Below are positions 20,861 through 33,273 of a stretch of 64,000 nucleotides of DNA, piece after piece; position 1 is the stretch's first letter, and the number at the start of each line of letters is the position of its first letter. The DNA is taken from positions 186,001-250,000 of the forward strand of contig NHNY01000022.1 of the NCBI GenBank assembly GCA_002786065.1, given 5' to 3'. Source of the DNA: Microcyclospora pomicola (lineage: Eukaryota; Ascomycota; Dothideomycetes; Capnodiales). The notes below the pieces were generated by a model. That model saw only the letters and a list, made by a program, of their open reading frames with translations, ran no database searches and was not told the origin of the DNA. Made by a program: the position numbers and the translations under genes.

Positions 20861-21849
20861 ATGTCCGAAAAAGCCCGCAAAGCCAAGCAGAAATCCGCCT
20901 TCATCCTCTTCGACCGCGACCTCTACACGCCCAGCACAATGCCCGCCGATGCCTACAGCCAGTTCGCCCACTTCAAAGTCACCTTCCCCTCGCCCTTCGT
21001 CGCACACGTCGAGATCCACCGCCCGGAGAAGCTCAATGCCTTCTCCCCGCCCATGTGGGGCGAGGTCGGCGCCATCTTCTCGCTGCTCTCCGTCGACCCG
21101 GACGTGCGCGCCGTGGTGTTGACCGGCGCCGGGGAGCGAGCCTTCACCGCTGGACTCGACGTGACCGCGGCCGCCGATGGGCCGCTCACGCAATCAGGCG
21201 GCGGCGATGCAGCGCGCAAGGCCGCGATCCTGCGCCGCCACATCGACGACTACCAGAGCTACATCACGAAGATCGAGAAGTGCGAGAAACCCGTCATCGC
21301 GGTGATGCACGGCATCTCGTACGGCCTGGCGATCGACATGACGTGCTGCTGCGACGTGCGCATCTGCGCGGCGGGCACGCGCTTCTCGGTGCGCGAGGTC
21401 ATGATCGGGCTCGCGGCGGACATCGGCACGTTGTCGCGGCTGCCGTACGCGGGCGTGAGCATGAGCTGGATCAAAGACGTGTGTCTCACGGCGCGGGAGT
21501 TTGGCGCCGAGGAGGCGTTGCGCGTGGGCTATGTGTCGGCGGTATATGCGGATAAGCGGACCGCGGTCGAAAAGGGGTTGGAGATGGCGCGGAATATTGC
21601 CCAGCTCAGCCCGGTCGCGGTGCAGAGCACGAAAGAGGTGATCAATTATAGCCGAGATCACACTGTGGCCGACGGTGAGTGCTCCTTCGCCCTCAGGAGT
21701 TCTCCGCAGATGCTGACCATACATGATCTTCCGCAACAGGACTCAACTATGTCAAGATCTGGAACGCGGCCGCATTACAAACCAAAGACGTCGAGGACGC
21801 GATGCTGTCAGGGATCAAGAAGACCAAACCCTCGTTCTCGAAGTTATAG
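20861..21849 (+). CDS. delta(3,5)-delta(2,4)-dienoyl-CoA isomerase, peroxisomal
   Basis: Crotonase-fold enzyme that shifts double bonds of odd-position unsaturated acyl-CoAs during beta-oxidation. Exons are 20861-21674 and 21740-21849, giving 307 residues. A second ATG at 20939 (MPADAYSQFAHFKV) fits the family start better and gives 281 residues. Motifs: HVEIHRPEKLNAF, the oxyanion segment GAGERAFTAGLDV, HGISYGLAIDMTCCCDVRICA, and the isomerase pair VREVMIGLAADIGTLSRLP. Its Glu and Asp match the two catalytic acids of mammalian ECH1. The second exon ends KKTKPSFSKL, a perfect PTS1 peroxisomal signal, which also supports the splice (donor GTGAGT, acceptor CAACAG). Without splicing the frame would run past the SKL end, so the intron matters for targeting. 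It is tail-to-tail with the MFS gene. Confidence 0.92.
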
Positions 21850-21998
21850 CGTGCGACAAGCCACCTTAAAAAGCCAAAACAAGAGAAGAATATATTCTCC
21901 CGAATGAGCTCTCAAGTCCCGTCATTGTTTGAACTGTCGTGAAAGTCGTCATTGTATTGTTCTATCGCATCTACAGATCTCTTCACGACCTTCGAAAT

Positions 21999-23735
21999 TC
22001 ATCGTTTGCCAACGATCCCAGCTTTTCGAAACGCTACCGCCGCGACCACAAACGCCGCCAATGCCAACGCCACATTGAACCACTCTGCCGCACGCAGGCC
22101 TTTCAAAAGCGCCGGGTTCCCGCGGTGGCTCTCGGCTAATCCCTTCTGATCGCTGGCTTCCACCGCGACCTGGATCGCCGTGGCAATAGCCAATCCGACC
22201 GCTCGTCCGATCTGGCCCACGGCATTGATCATGGCGCCACCTTGTGACTGGTCTTCAGCGGCGAGATGTTGAGCGTTGAACAGCACGAGACTCGGGAACA
22301 GCGTGTCCGCGCCGAAGACGCTGAGACACATGCTGATGAAGCCCGTGGCCCAGTAGGAGGTGTTCGGCGAAATGGGGATGGCGAACAGCAGCGACGAGAC
22401 GGCACAACATGCCGTGCCGAACATCAGCGTGTAATGAACGCGGACGCGCGCGAGCATCTGCGACGTCGCGACGATGGTCATGAGGCCCGCGACGCCGGTC
22501 GGGAGGAAGCGCAGGGTGGTCTGGATGGCGCTGAGGCCGTGGTAGTCCTGGTAGAAGAAGGTGGCGAAGATGAGGAAGTTGTTGAAGCTGGCGAAGAAGG
22601 CGGCCATGAGGAAGAAGGCGGCGGCGATCTGAGGGTTGCGGATGATGCTTGTCTTGAGGAGAGGGGGCCGGGTGGTGGCCGTCTCCAGGTGGTGTTGCCA
22701 GAAGAGGAAGGAGCCGATCAGCAGCAGCGAGATGCCGATGATGGTGCCGATGTACGGCTTCGCCCACCCGACGACGTTGCCCTCGGTCAAGGCGAAGAGC
22801 AGGGCGAAGAGCGCGATCGTGATGGTCGTGCCGCCAATCCAGTCTACCGCGTTCTTGAGGTCTTTCTCCGGGTCGCGGACGGCCGGGATGGGTATCACGA
22901 GCTGTCCAGCCAGTGTCACCATGGCTGCAATCATGGCGAGGATCCAAAAGATCCATTTCCAGCTCGCATACTCGGCGACGATACCGCCGAGGATGTTCCC
23001 GAAGACGCTGCCCAGAGGCGCGCCTGCGCTGTAGGCCGCAAACGCGTAGTTCTTGGCCTGGCCAGGGGGGAACGTCACGCCCAAGATCCCGATCGCGGTC
23101 GGCACGTTGGCTGCAGCGCCGAGTCCTTGTAGACCACGGAAAACATCGAAGCCGATCTCGTTGGGGATGAATGGGTTCAGCAGCGTAACGATGCAGACCC
23201 ACGCGGATCCCCAGATGAAGATCAGTCGTTTACCGTACACGTCAGCGAGACGGCCCCAGAGAAGTAAGAAACAACCAAAGGCGAGCGAGTACGCCGAGAT
23301 GATCCATTGCTGGCGGGCCGTGGGGATGCCGAGGTCAGCGCCAATGGTTGGAAGGACAATCACCGCCGCCTGGACGGACAGAGTGTTGAGAAATGCGGCG
23401 CCCGTCAGCGTGGCGACTAAAGCAATAGTTCGGGCTTTGGACAGTGGTAGCTGCGAGGCATTTGCAGTTGCTGGATGTGTGGATATTTCATTCGCTTGTT
23501 TCTCCACGTTATTCGAATCGATGTGATGTGAGCCATCGAATGTCGTATCGGTTTCCTCTCGCGTTACATGTGCATCGGCTGTAGAGGCATTCTTTTCCAA
23601 ATCACTTCTAAGTCTAGACTGATCTTGTGAAGATGATGGCGACTCCTTGGTTAGCTCATTGTTACCACTATCCGGGTCATTATCAGATCTCGTATCGGTG
23701 GCGACTGGCGCGCTGTTCCGCACTGGCGATTTCAT
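21999..23735 (-). CDS. MFS multidrug/small-molecule exporter (DHA-type)
   Basis: Intronless, 578 residues. The first 100 or so residues are hydrophilic, Ser/Asp/Asn-rich and cytosolic. Around a dozen hydrophobic segments follow. MFS motif A is seen as LLWGRLADVYGKRL between the second and third segments. The exporter-specific motif C appears as GAPLGSVFGNILGGIV, typical of drug:H+ antiporters. Repeated 'ILGVTFPPGQAKNYAF' and 'WKWIFWILAMIAAMV' segments match the DHA2-like branch. The substrate cannot be read from sequence. No biosynthetic cluster is evident nearby, so general detoxification is as likely as export of a metabolite. The C-terminus is short (FRKAGIVGKR). The gene starts from an isolated promoter of about 0.9 kb. 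Confidence 0.9.
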   Translation of the reverse strand: MKSPVRNSAPVATDTRSDNDPDSGNNELTKESPSSSQDQSRLRSDLEKNASTADAHVTREETDTTFDGSHHIDSNNVEKQANEISTHPATANASQLPLSKARTIALVATLTGAAFLNTLSVQAAVIVLPTIGADLGIPTARQQWIISAYSLAFGCFLLLWGRLADVYGKRLIFIWGSAWVCIVTLLNPFIPNEIGFDVFRGLQGLGAAANVPTAIGILGVTFPPGQAKNYAFAAYSAGAPLGSVFGNILGGIVAEYASWKWIFWILAMIAAMVTLAGQLVIPIPAVRDPEKDLKNAVDWIGGTTITIALFALLFALTEGNVVGWAKPYIGTIIGISLLLIGSFLFWQHHLETATTRPPLLKTSIIRNPQIAAAFFLMAAFFASFNNFLIFATFFYQDYHGLSAIQTTLRFLPTGVAGLMTIVATSQMLARVRVHYTLMFGTACCAVSSLLFAIPISPNTSYWATGFISMCLSVFGADTLFPSLVLFNAQHLAAEDQSQGGAMINAVGQIGRAVGLAIATAIQVAVEASDQKGLAESHRGNPALLKGLRAAEWFNVALALAAFVVAAVAFRKAGIVGKR

Positions 23736-24621
23736 GGTCGGTCACATTGGCTTATCATGTTATTTTCGTGTGCACGAACACAGGAAACCAGTCATTTGAG
23801 TAGTAATGATGAACGTGAAAGTGAAGTAAGACCGATGTCTCCGCACGAACGACTTTACAGTGTCATCGTGCTCTGAACGAGATGATGTGCGGGTTAGCTC
23901 TAGCTGAAGTTGTGGTTTGTTAGGCGCACCGAAGCCGGCTGGATCTGCCGAGCAGTCTGGAAGAGCCTGTACTGTATTGACCGGTCGTGTTCAATCTGAG
24001 CGACTGTCGAGCCACGATATCGTGAGATGCGGGTAATCGACATGTACACGTTCCAGCTGCACGAGCTTCGGACTGATGTTCCACCGTACGCGATATCATC
24101 GCCTCTCTGGTCTGGTCATGAGAACTCGTACAAGGGATCTTGTAGGGCTTACCGACAAACTTCTCTTGGGTATCTTACAGTACCTAAAAACACGTCTGCC
24201 AATGGTTACGAGGGCGTGCATTCACCGAGCGTTCTGTAAACACAGACGAACGCAGGAGGAGAAAGTTACAAGAAATTGAACGCGCAACATTGCTCTTCTA
24301 CGCTCAAGTTCGTTGAAAGGGAGGTTAGAAGAGCATGCTCACGTGAGGCTGCATATTGCTGAGGTCGACATAATCTAGGGACACACTACTGTGGCAGTGT
24401 AGATGAGCACTATATGTTCGCTGAAATAGGTCAACGCGTCGGTACATCACACATCGTCTCGTAGGGATAAACGTTAAAGTACCGATGATTGCTGTACCGA
24501 GTCCAGTTCAACCCTAAGCGCCCGTCCAATTTACAACCAGGTTCACTGTCTATCGATGGCATACACAGTAACATAAATTGCGACTCTCACTGCGACTTCT
24601 AGTCAGCCGTACTATAGGAAC
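23736..24621. other. divergent intergenic region
   Basis: It separates the MFS start from the F-box-like gene. Only short frames are present and no motif could be assigned. Confidence 0.5.
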
Positions 24622-26542
24622 ATGGCAGCCGCCACCAGCCTACCGCCTCTGCTTAGGGTACCCCCAGAGCTGCGGCGAAACTTTTACGACTTCGCCGGAC
24701 TCATGATTGATCGATTCGTCGACCTGGGTACACAGATCGGAACGAAGCATCATAGTTACCACCAACACGCATACTCATATCCATACGGCGGGAACTCATT
24801 CATGCCCTCTCTTTGGCTGGATCAAGCATACGGGGACCCGAGTGTCACCCGAAGTCTACTACTGACATGCCGCTATATCTCGGATGAGGTTTCAGCACTT
24901 GTTTATGGCACATGCGCATTCTTCCTGGACTTCCGCGCCGACAATAGTCTCCGTGCCCTTCGCAGTCTTAGGCCATCCTCGATCCGATGGTTGTCGTATC
25001 TGACCATTCATCTCAATGTCTCTTCGTGCGGGCTGACTTCAAGTCGATGCTGCGCTGAGCCTCATTCCACGTGCAGATGTAGGGAAAAAGACCAGCCCAT
25101 CGAGCACGATGAGCCTCTAACAATCTCATCTCCTGTCCTCAAAGAGTGGCGAGATACTTGGCAGCATCAAATAGTCCCTTTCATGACTTCCGGGCGTCTC
25201 CAATTACACTTTGTCTGCGATTGTGAGGACTACGAGGCAGCACAGTATGCCGCCGTCCCTCTCCTTACTTTACCAGCATACTCTTGGAGCAGACCATCGC
25301 TCCTGAGACATTGCAGTATTCGCCCTAGCCATCACCGTATCGATGACTTGCAGATTCTGGCAGAGAATGCAGTGCATTGTGCAACCAAAGGGCAGCATCG
25401 GGCGGCAGAGGGCACATCACCATTCCACTTCTTTGATCCACCCCGAGAGCTACGTCTCCATATCCTCGCCTGCACTGACCTAGTAACGCCACTTTCAGAG
25501 GTGGAGTGGTGTCCGCAAGGCGGCTATTATTCTCGTGGAAACCCCAGGAATACAGATGTTCGCAATGGTCCCAATCAATTACACGCACATCACCACCAGG
25601 ATTGGATGATACACCAGCGCAACCATACTTCTGACCACCAAGAGGCTTGGGGGGTACCATCTTGACTGTCCTAATCATCACGGCTGCCAATTTCGAAGAC
25701 CATGCGAGGAATCTCGCATGAATGCTGGATGTTTCTGCCGGCGTTATCATTCGGCATATTCGTCAAGGTACAAATGCCAATGCTGGGAGCCTCCTATTGC
25801 TCTCTTCCAGGTCTGCAAGGACTTCAGAGAAAGCGCCCATGAGGTGTTTTTCAGTCTCAATCGGATCATTGTCATGCCAGATGCGGAGCCGTGGTTTCCA
25901 GTCGACACTACTCCAAACCCTCTTCCGATAACGACCTTCTTACAAGCCGTAGCCCCTCGCTCCGCACTCCGTCACCTTCGCTTTCTCGAGATTGTGTTCC
26001 CTGCATTCGGGGTCGATGACCTCTACGATTATCTACCTGCCAATAGTTCTAGGTGGCACGACTTTCGATTGATGCTGCAATCTGCTAGGAATGACCTTAA
26101 TCTCGCCGCCTTGAGCTTACGAGTGTGCTTTACCGACTACCTCGATATGAACTATGACAGGAATAGCATCCCATGGCATCGCAAGCACATGACTCAGATC
26201 TGTGCAGAACTCATCTACAAGTCATATCTGAACATCGTCCGACCGATAAAATTGGAATGGCAAGGTCTGAAGCGGCTATGCATTGATATGGCATGGCCGT
26301 TCACCTGGTCGAAAGAGTTCCGGCCGTCTATCCACCATCCTGACGAAGCACTACGAGCTTTACAGCGACGAGCAGTGGCTGAGTCGGAAAAGTTCTTGGA
26401 ACATTTGGTCAGGGAACAAGGCATTGAAAAGTCCGATGATGATCATTACTCGTTTTTCATAAATGGTAGAAGCACCGCATGTCGGAGTCAATGGTTGTTA
26501 GAGTACGAGTCCGAGATGCGCGAATTGGTGCTTGAATGGTGA
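24622..26542 (+). CDS. F-box-like fungal protein with two related domains and a frame break
   Basis: Two open stretches, 24622-25665 and 25610-26542, lie one frame apart and together make one recognisable protein of about 600 residues. The first begins with LPPLLRVPPELRRNFYDFAGL and contains LLLTCRYISDEVSALVYG; the second unit begins with FHFFDPPRELRLHIL and contains LFQVCKDFRESAHEVFFSLNR. Both follow the pattern of fungal F-box-like domains (xLPPELRxxIY ... VCRxxRxEAxxxFY), so the protein looks like an internal duplication. A Cys/His-rich segment (GCQFRRPCEESRMNAGCFC) lies between. I found no good GT..AG intron that joins the frames. Between about 25,530 and 25,660 a third frame also gives plausible sequence, so one or two indels are likely. 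It is either a decaying gene or a sequencing error. Adaptor function in ubiquitination is only a guess. Confidence 0.6.
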
Positions 26543-27959
26543 GTACTCCAAGGCATCAAGTGAAGGCGGCGCACAACCACCGCGTTGGTCATATGGTAGG
26601 GGACCAAGGACTTAGGGGAGGGCAAAGTAAGCAGCGGTCGACAAGCAACTGAGGAGCCGCATTCCGGTTGTTAGCTCTCTATAACAATCATTCCGGCTGC
26701 ATCGACATTGACGTTTGGTGGAACAGGGCCTTTCAGGGACCTGTAAGACGATGGTGAGCTCAAATGCAGTGCTGCTAGCCATATCACTCACATCATGGCT
26801 TGGGGATTATGCTTCACTGCTCCCACCCACTTGTACTCATTGACAGCGATCACGTCCTTGGACCAGACCCATAGTGCAATGCGGTCTCGCCCAAGTCCGA
26901 CGAACATCTAATGTTCAGCAAAACAGAGTGTGCTTCTGCGACAGTAGGATACTCATGTATCCAGCACTTCAGAATGGCATCTCTACACACGATCGAAGAA
27001 GTCTATTGCATACTGCCACTCGCGCCGTGAATCGTGATGTTTGGTAGAAATGCGCAGGACCTTACGCGGTAATCACTGACAGATCCAGGCCATTGCGTCG
27101 CGAACGTCTCTGCCTGAGGCAAGCAACTGGCTGCGGAACTCGCTACACCATGAGGCTCGGGTCGCGAGATAAGCTTACGCCTTGTGCTAGGCGTTGCGGA
27201 GTACGTTGTTGCGACATCACTTCCCAATTCACCTTTGCTCCTGTCTGTTCTGCATACACTCCACGGATGTTTTGTTGTTGGTCCACGCAAAAGCACAGCA
27301 AGATGCAGAACCCCAGGATCGGGTAGCTCTTAGCCGTCTCACGGCTATCATACTTTCGCACTTGAACGATTATGTGCCGCGGACCCGCGCTACCTGGTGA
27401 AGTGCATCCGGCCTTCCACATTGAGATAGGCCACCGGCCACGCCGCTGGGGGCGCACGCGACAGGGCGAGACACGAGCACCTGCAGCGCTGACATCGTCG
27501 TTCGCCGCTCTGCTTATCAACGGTGGTGCGGTGCTGCTTTCGAGCTTTTATGGTCACTTGCCTTCCCAGCTCTAGCTTGGTTACATCATGCGACGCACAT
27601 GGGCCATGATAACGATGGTCGGGCCCTGGCGGGTTATATGTACCACGTCCGCTGGTCCATTGCCGCCAATGGCTGGCTGCGACCTGGCCCGGTGCCACTA
27701 TCTGCTCGGACGGTTTCCTCATCTCAGGCACGTTGCATGGCGACTTCCTCTTCTACCGTGTTGCCCACGAACTAGCATCAGTAGCGCTTGATAAGCTACA
27801 GACTTGCGGCCAAGACAGCTCGGAGCAGCCGCATGATGATGCGCCGCACCTCATATCATAGACCGAGCTACATGTAAGCTACTCTTGCTGTTTTTTGGTT
27901 GCGTTCTCTCGTCTCTTGTCTCCTCTCTCCATACCTTGCTTCACGAAGCACTGCCATTG
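26543..27959. other. 1.4-kb intergenic region
   Basis: No supportable gene. Several short frames on both strands lack conserved-looking sequence. The last part is the promoter of the carboxypeptidase gene. Confidence 0.5.
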
Positions 27960-29899
27960 ATGATGTATTGGTCTTCACTCGCTACAGCTTGTCTGCTGGC
28001 TAGCTCTGCTGCCGCTAAGAGACCATTGGAACATGTGAGGAAGACGAACCAGGGCGTTGAGAAACGTGCCAGCATCAACCTTCCCAATCACGGAGGCTGG
28101 GGTCCACCTGGATACGGCGGGCACCACAAGAAACACAACAACACCATCATCCCCCAAACGGCAAACACCACAAAGTTTGCGGTCGATGGCAAAAGCATCC
28201 CCGATGTGGACTTCGATGTGGGCGAGTCGTACGCCGGACTGTTGCCGATCTCTGAAGGAAAGAACGTGAGCGAGCTGTATTTCTGGTTCTTTCCGTCCGC
28301 GAATGAGCTGGCGGGAGACGAGATCTTGATTTGGCTGAATGGCGGTCCTGGGTGCTCCAGTTTGGAAGGGTAGGCAGCCAAGCCGTGCTTTCTCGTTGGT
28401 ATCCTGCTTATACTTCTATTCTAGAATTCTGCAAGAAAACGGTCCATTCTTGTGGCAATACGGGTACGTACCAATCAGCCACTTGGATACACGATTCTTT
28501 CGACTCACTTTCTCTCCGACAGCACTTACAAACCCGTCCCTAACCCGTACACATGGGTCAACCTTACAAACGTAGTGTGGGTCGAGCAACCTGCCGGCAC
28601 TGGCTTCAGCCCAAAGCATGGTACTCCTTCGGCGACGAACGAGCTCGAAGTCGCCGAGCAGTTCTTGGGTTTCTGGAAGAACTTTGTCGATACCTTTGAA
28701 CTACACAACCGCAAGGTCTACATTACGGGTGAGTTGGCCGGCAGATGTCAAGCAGGGTATAAAGAGGTCTGATCATCTTCTAGGCGAGTCCTATGCTGGA
28801 TACTACGTCCCCTACATCGCGGATGCTATGCACAACAAGACCGACACGGAATACTATGGCATTGACTCGATCATGTTCTACGATCCGAGCACCTCCTACG
28901 ATGTGGTGCAAGACGACATCCCCGCTGTACCATTCGTGGATTACTGGCAGGGTCTGTTCAGTTTCAACAAGACATTCATGGACGATATCCACACCCGTGC
29001 GGATGAGTGCGGATACACGGAGTTCATCGAGACTGCTATGCAGTTCCCACCGAAGGGACCACTTCCGACTCCCCCGAACGTGGATTATGACCAAGAAGGA
29101 TGCAGCATTTGGAACGACATCTTCAACGCCGCGCTGCTCGTCAACCCATGCTGGGATGTGTATCAAGTAGCGACCACCTGCCCCATTCTATGGGACGTGT
29201 TGGGCTTTCCCGGGTCGATCCCGTACCTTCCGGCAGGCGCGGAGATCTACTTCAACCGGACTGATGTGCAGAAGGCCATCAACGCTCCAATCCAAGAGTG
29301 GGATGAGTGCTCGAGTGGCGTGCTCGACACTGACACGTCCCCACCTTCTGGGCTCAGCATTCTCCCACGTGTCATCGAGAAGAACACTCGAACGGTAAGA
29401 TCTCTTTGCGACATAACCAACGCCACCTGCTGACACACAACTAGATCATCGGCCATGGAATGCTCGACTTCATCCTCTTGATGAACGGCACCGTCATGAT
29501 GATCCAGAACATGACCTGGAACGGCGCCCAGGGCTTCTCCACGCCTCCTACCGAGTGGGAGGAGTTCTTCGTCCCATACCATGAGGAAGCCAGCTTGAGC
29601 ACTCTCGCCGGATCCGGTATCTTCGGCAACCACCACACCGAGCGCGGCCTGACCTTCTGCACGGTGGATTTGTCCGGGTAAGTGTTGCGCTTCCTCAACA
29701 AATCCTCAGACGACATACTGACATGCTTCCGCATTACAGACACATGGTCCCGCAATACGCCCCCAGCGCCGCGTACCGCCAACTCGAGTTCCTCCTTGGG
29801 CGCATCGACTCCCTCAGCGAGCGCTCCGACTTCACCACCCAATCAGGCGATTTCGGCAATAGCTTCGACTTCGTCACGGCAAATGATACCAGTTCGTGA
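27960..29899 (+). CDS. secreted serine carboxypeptidase (peptidase family S10)
   Basis: Six exons: 27960-28369, 28425-28463, 28523-28728, 28784-29394, 29445-29677 and 29740-29899, about 552 residues. All introns are 50-62 nt GT..AG and each junction falls inside a conserved block. The N-terminus [19 protein letters not shown] is a signal peptide, followed by a short pro-segment ending in VEKR (Kex2-type site) and a His/Gly/Lys-rich stretch (GGHHKKHNN). Family motifs: [10 protein letters not shown] (oxyanion and substrate binding), [13 protein letters not shown] with catalytic Ser (about 221), HGMLDFILL with Asp (about 430) and [22 protein letters not shown] with His (about 501). Many N-x-S/T sites fit a secreted glycoprotein. 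It removes C-terminal residues from peptides at acid pH, probably in nutrition. The second exon is only 39 nt. Confidence 0.93.
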
Positions 29900-32800
29900 G
29901 ATCGCGGATGACTTATCATGAGGAGATCGGGGATGATGGAATGAATGGATGCCAAAAATACCGATGAGATGAAGTGTAGTGTAGTGCAGTGTAGATAGAT
30001 GGTGGATAGTAGATGAAGCAATTTATCACGGTTAATGACCTAGCAGTCCCTATGCGCGAAGCGAGCATTCGGTGAAAGACATCTTCTCAGACACTGCGTT
30101 CATGCCTCTATACTCCCGACCTCCCCTCGGCGTTCCGCTGCCACTGCTGTAACGGCTATAGACACCCGGATGGTGGGCCGGTCAAGTCCAGCGAGGATAC
30201 CCATCGTCTCGATGACGTGCAGTGCCACTTCTGTACAAGCAGGCTTCGTCGTAGCGCGGCCTTAGAATCTCGTCTGCAGTCGAGATGAGCTGTGACAGGG
30301 TCAGCTTTGGAGATTGTCATGTCGTCAAAGCGCCGAACGCTGTTTCCACCGCCGCCGTGGCACGAAGAACACTGTCGGAAGGTTGCATATGGTGATACGC
30401 CAGAGTCTAGCCTCTGTAGCTAGGAACACCTGCATGAAAGAGCCGTCCCTTGTTGTGGAACGGCAGTGCTGACATATGATCGGGCTAGCTCACGTAGGTC
30501 CACGTCTCGTGTCTCTGTCTCGTATAGTCACCGACAGGCACTCAGGCTCTTCGACCGCGGGTGAAGCACACTGGGTCCTGGGTTCTTCGAGAAGCGGTGA
30601 ATCGTTCGCAAAAGAAACGAACGCAATGTCTACCAACAGACGCCGCATAGAACAATGTTGCTTGATAGCTGTCGGAACGGGAATATGATAGCGCTACCGA
30701 AGAACTGGTGTCTATTCACGCAACAGGCATGATTGACCCCCAGACGGTTGAGAAGCAGCACGCCAACTTTTTAACAACCTACCCAGTAGCCATTGGACAA
30801 AGCTCGTCTTCCCACCTCTCCACCAGGTTGCCAACGAGGCATGTTGGTATGCCTAACCTGGAGACTTACATTTCACAGCTCACATCTCGCATCGACGTCC
30901 GCCCTATAGCACCGCAAGTCCGCCCTAAAGGTGAGGTAGCTTTGGAAAGCGATCAGGGAAACCAACAAACAAGCGGGTTTCCCGATTCTCGGATACGCTG
31001 CAGCCCTGCTATGCGATCCGCGCGTTCGGGAATGGGTGGGTTGTTGGTTCTCTAATTCCTGCTTTCTAGAAGGTGAAGTTGACGGGTGGCACAGTCGAAG
31101 CGGTGCACTGATGTGGATACATGACGGAGGACACTCCGAATCTGCGACTTCAGGTTGATCACGAGCGTTGTTTTGTGGATGTATCTGTTGGGTATCAGGT
31201 GAAGACGAGTAGAAGCTCGATTCCGCGGACAATGACCAGAATACCGTCGCTCCTCATGCGATATTGTTCATGTTGTTGAGATATATCACATGCGAGGTCA
31301 TGCAGTCTTCTTTGCATGACGTGCTCGCCGCGGAACCATTTGGTTCTAAGCGCCGAGCCTCACAACACCGCAGCTCCCCTAGCTATAGCTTCAGAAAACC
31401 CGCAATACCGCATGTTAGCCCTACTGTTGGCCCGCTGAACATATTGCGCATCGTGATCGCGGATGGACCGAACTCTGCTTGCCACGGATTGCGTGTGTTG
31501 GCTGGGAGGCGGGAGCTCAAGTGCGCGTCCGGGGTCAACATTGGCTGCTCTGACACTTTTTCTTGCCGTGGACGAATTTTATTGATTGGATGGGGATGCA
31601 GCATTTCTTTCGCTGTGCAAAATTGCTGCCAATGCCTCGTGTTGATGGCCATAGCCTTGAGGTCATCAGATCGGACCACAGCCCAGTGAAGTCTGTTCTG
31701 GTGGTCGACTATGATCAGCCATGGCTGAGACTGAACACAGATGCCGAATGACGCTGTCTAGCAGAGCCTTACTACGATATCCTCGAGTCTGGCGGTTGGA
31801 TCTCGCGGCGGTTCATCTGGTCGCCCTGTCTGCCGTCCAATCAAGCCGACAAGTTGATACCTTAGGGGACCGAGATAGAGGGGCAAACACGATCTGATCA
31901 TCTGTCGAGCTGGATCAGGCAGGTAGTGTTGAGCGCCTTTCGTTCAGCGAGCCGTGTATCCGTACTGACGACCTTGAACCCTCCAGCTTTTCATCGATAT
32001 GGCATGAATGCTGGCTCGATATGCCCATCTAAAATTAACAGTATATACTGGCCCACAATCTGTCTTATTAGCTGCATATACCCCTCAAAATGATGGCTAA
32101 TTATACTGTTTGGCGCTTGGGGGGAAACCCAGATGGGGAAAAGGACGTGAGTGGACAGGGATGCGAATCCCGAGGCCCTGAACACGACGTTGGCGTGATC
32201 CTCAACCTCATCTCCAATCTCCGGCGCACGCCTCAAGCGGAGTGTTGAAGCGGTGTCGGCGAGTGCCTCATACAGCGTCACGAGGATGTCGCTTGTTCAT
32301 GACTGTTTGACTTTGCCTGTCTGGATGCAATGTTGGCCTGGCGCCAACGACAACCAGACTCCGTCCGTTCCGAGCTTCTTAGCTGACGGCTACTCGCTGA
32401 CAGCTTCACCGGCATCCAGAGACCGTTTGGCCTAAGCTGGGGGGAGATGCTGCACCCTCCAACCTTAACAATGCATTGTACTGCATCCGGACTGGGGTTG
32501 AGCATCGAAAACGACAGCGGGACCTGCATACCTATCGCTTTTGCCGCCTGGTCTTGGTGGCTCAATGCTGGTCATTTTCGTCGATTTCAGGCTGGAAGCA
32601 GCTCTTGAATCCACTTTGCGGGCCAATGGCTGCCTGGTGTGTCTGCCACGCTGCAAGTGATCTGAATCTCCGATCCTTTCTGGTCATCGACTTTTCGTCC
32701 TCACTTCCCTTTCCAACAGTGCAATATGCCGAGTATTCAAGCCCATTGGCCCGGGAAAGCTCTTGTGGCGAACCTAGCAATTGTACGAGCAGAACGACCA

Positions 32801-33273
32801 ACCTTGTCACTGACAGCGGCAGGCGGTAAAACATCTTCGAAGGCAAGTGTCAAACCAACATATCCACCATAGCTTGCATACCTGCATAGCTATCTCCACA
32901 AATCTGGCATACGGCACAGGAAACGGGTCTGCGGGTCCGCAGGAAGGTCTCGTGGCGCCGATCCCAGACAGGATCTAATTTTGACTTTCGCGTGCGAAGC
33001 ATCTACGGTGCCACCAACAGCCCGAGTCTTTGGGTTTCTTGTCAGTGCGCACACCCCATCTTCTTTCCCACGACGACACAGACGCAGGTCGCCCTACTCG
33101 GCGCTTCGAGGGAAAAAGGATGGACTGTATATAAGATCGCATCTACCACGCTCATTCGAAATACCAGGACACTGCAAGATACAGTCCTTCACGGCTACAC
33201 GACCTCACTTTACATCTTCCATACGAGTTGTTCGAATCCATCCCGGCCTCAACCTAGGACTTCCATCTTCACC
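29900..33273. other. 3.4-kb gene-poor region
   Basis: No gene that I can support on either strand; the longest frames look random. A short run rich in GTGTAGTG/GTAGATAG steps lies near 29,970-30,015, in the 3' region of the carboxypeptidase gene. I see no transposon motif or long repeat. The last 300 bp are the promoter and leader of the DUF3455 gene. Confidence 0.5.
33128..33135 (+). promoter_or_regulatory. TATA box of the DUF3455 secreted-protein gene
   Basis: TATATAAG lies 138 bases upstream of the ATG at 33274 in an otherwise GC-balanced region. This is a consensus TATA element, suggesting a regulated rather than constitutive promoter. Confidence 0.5.

Noticed and set aside
22255-23202. 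Long frames on both strands over the MFS gene
   Set aside because: They are GC-driven shadows of the transporter: Arg/His-rich without membrane segments.
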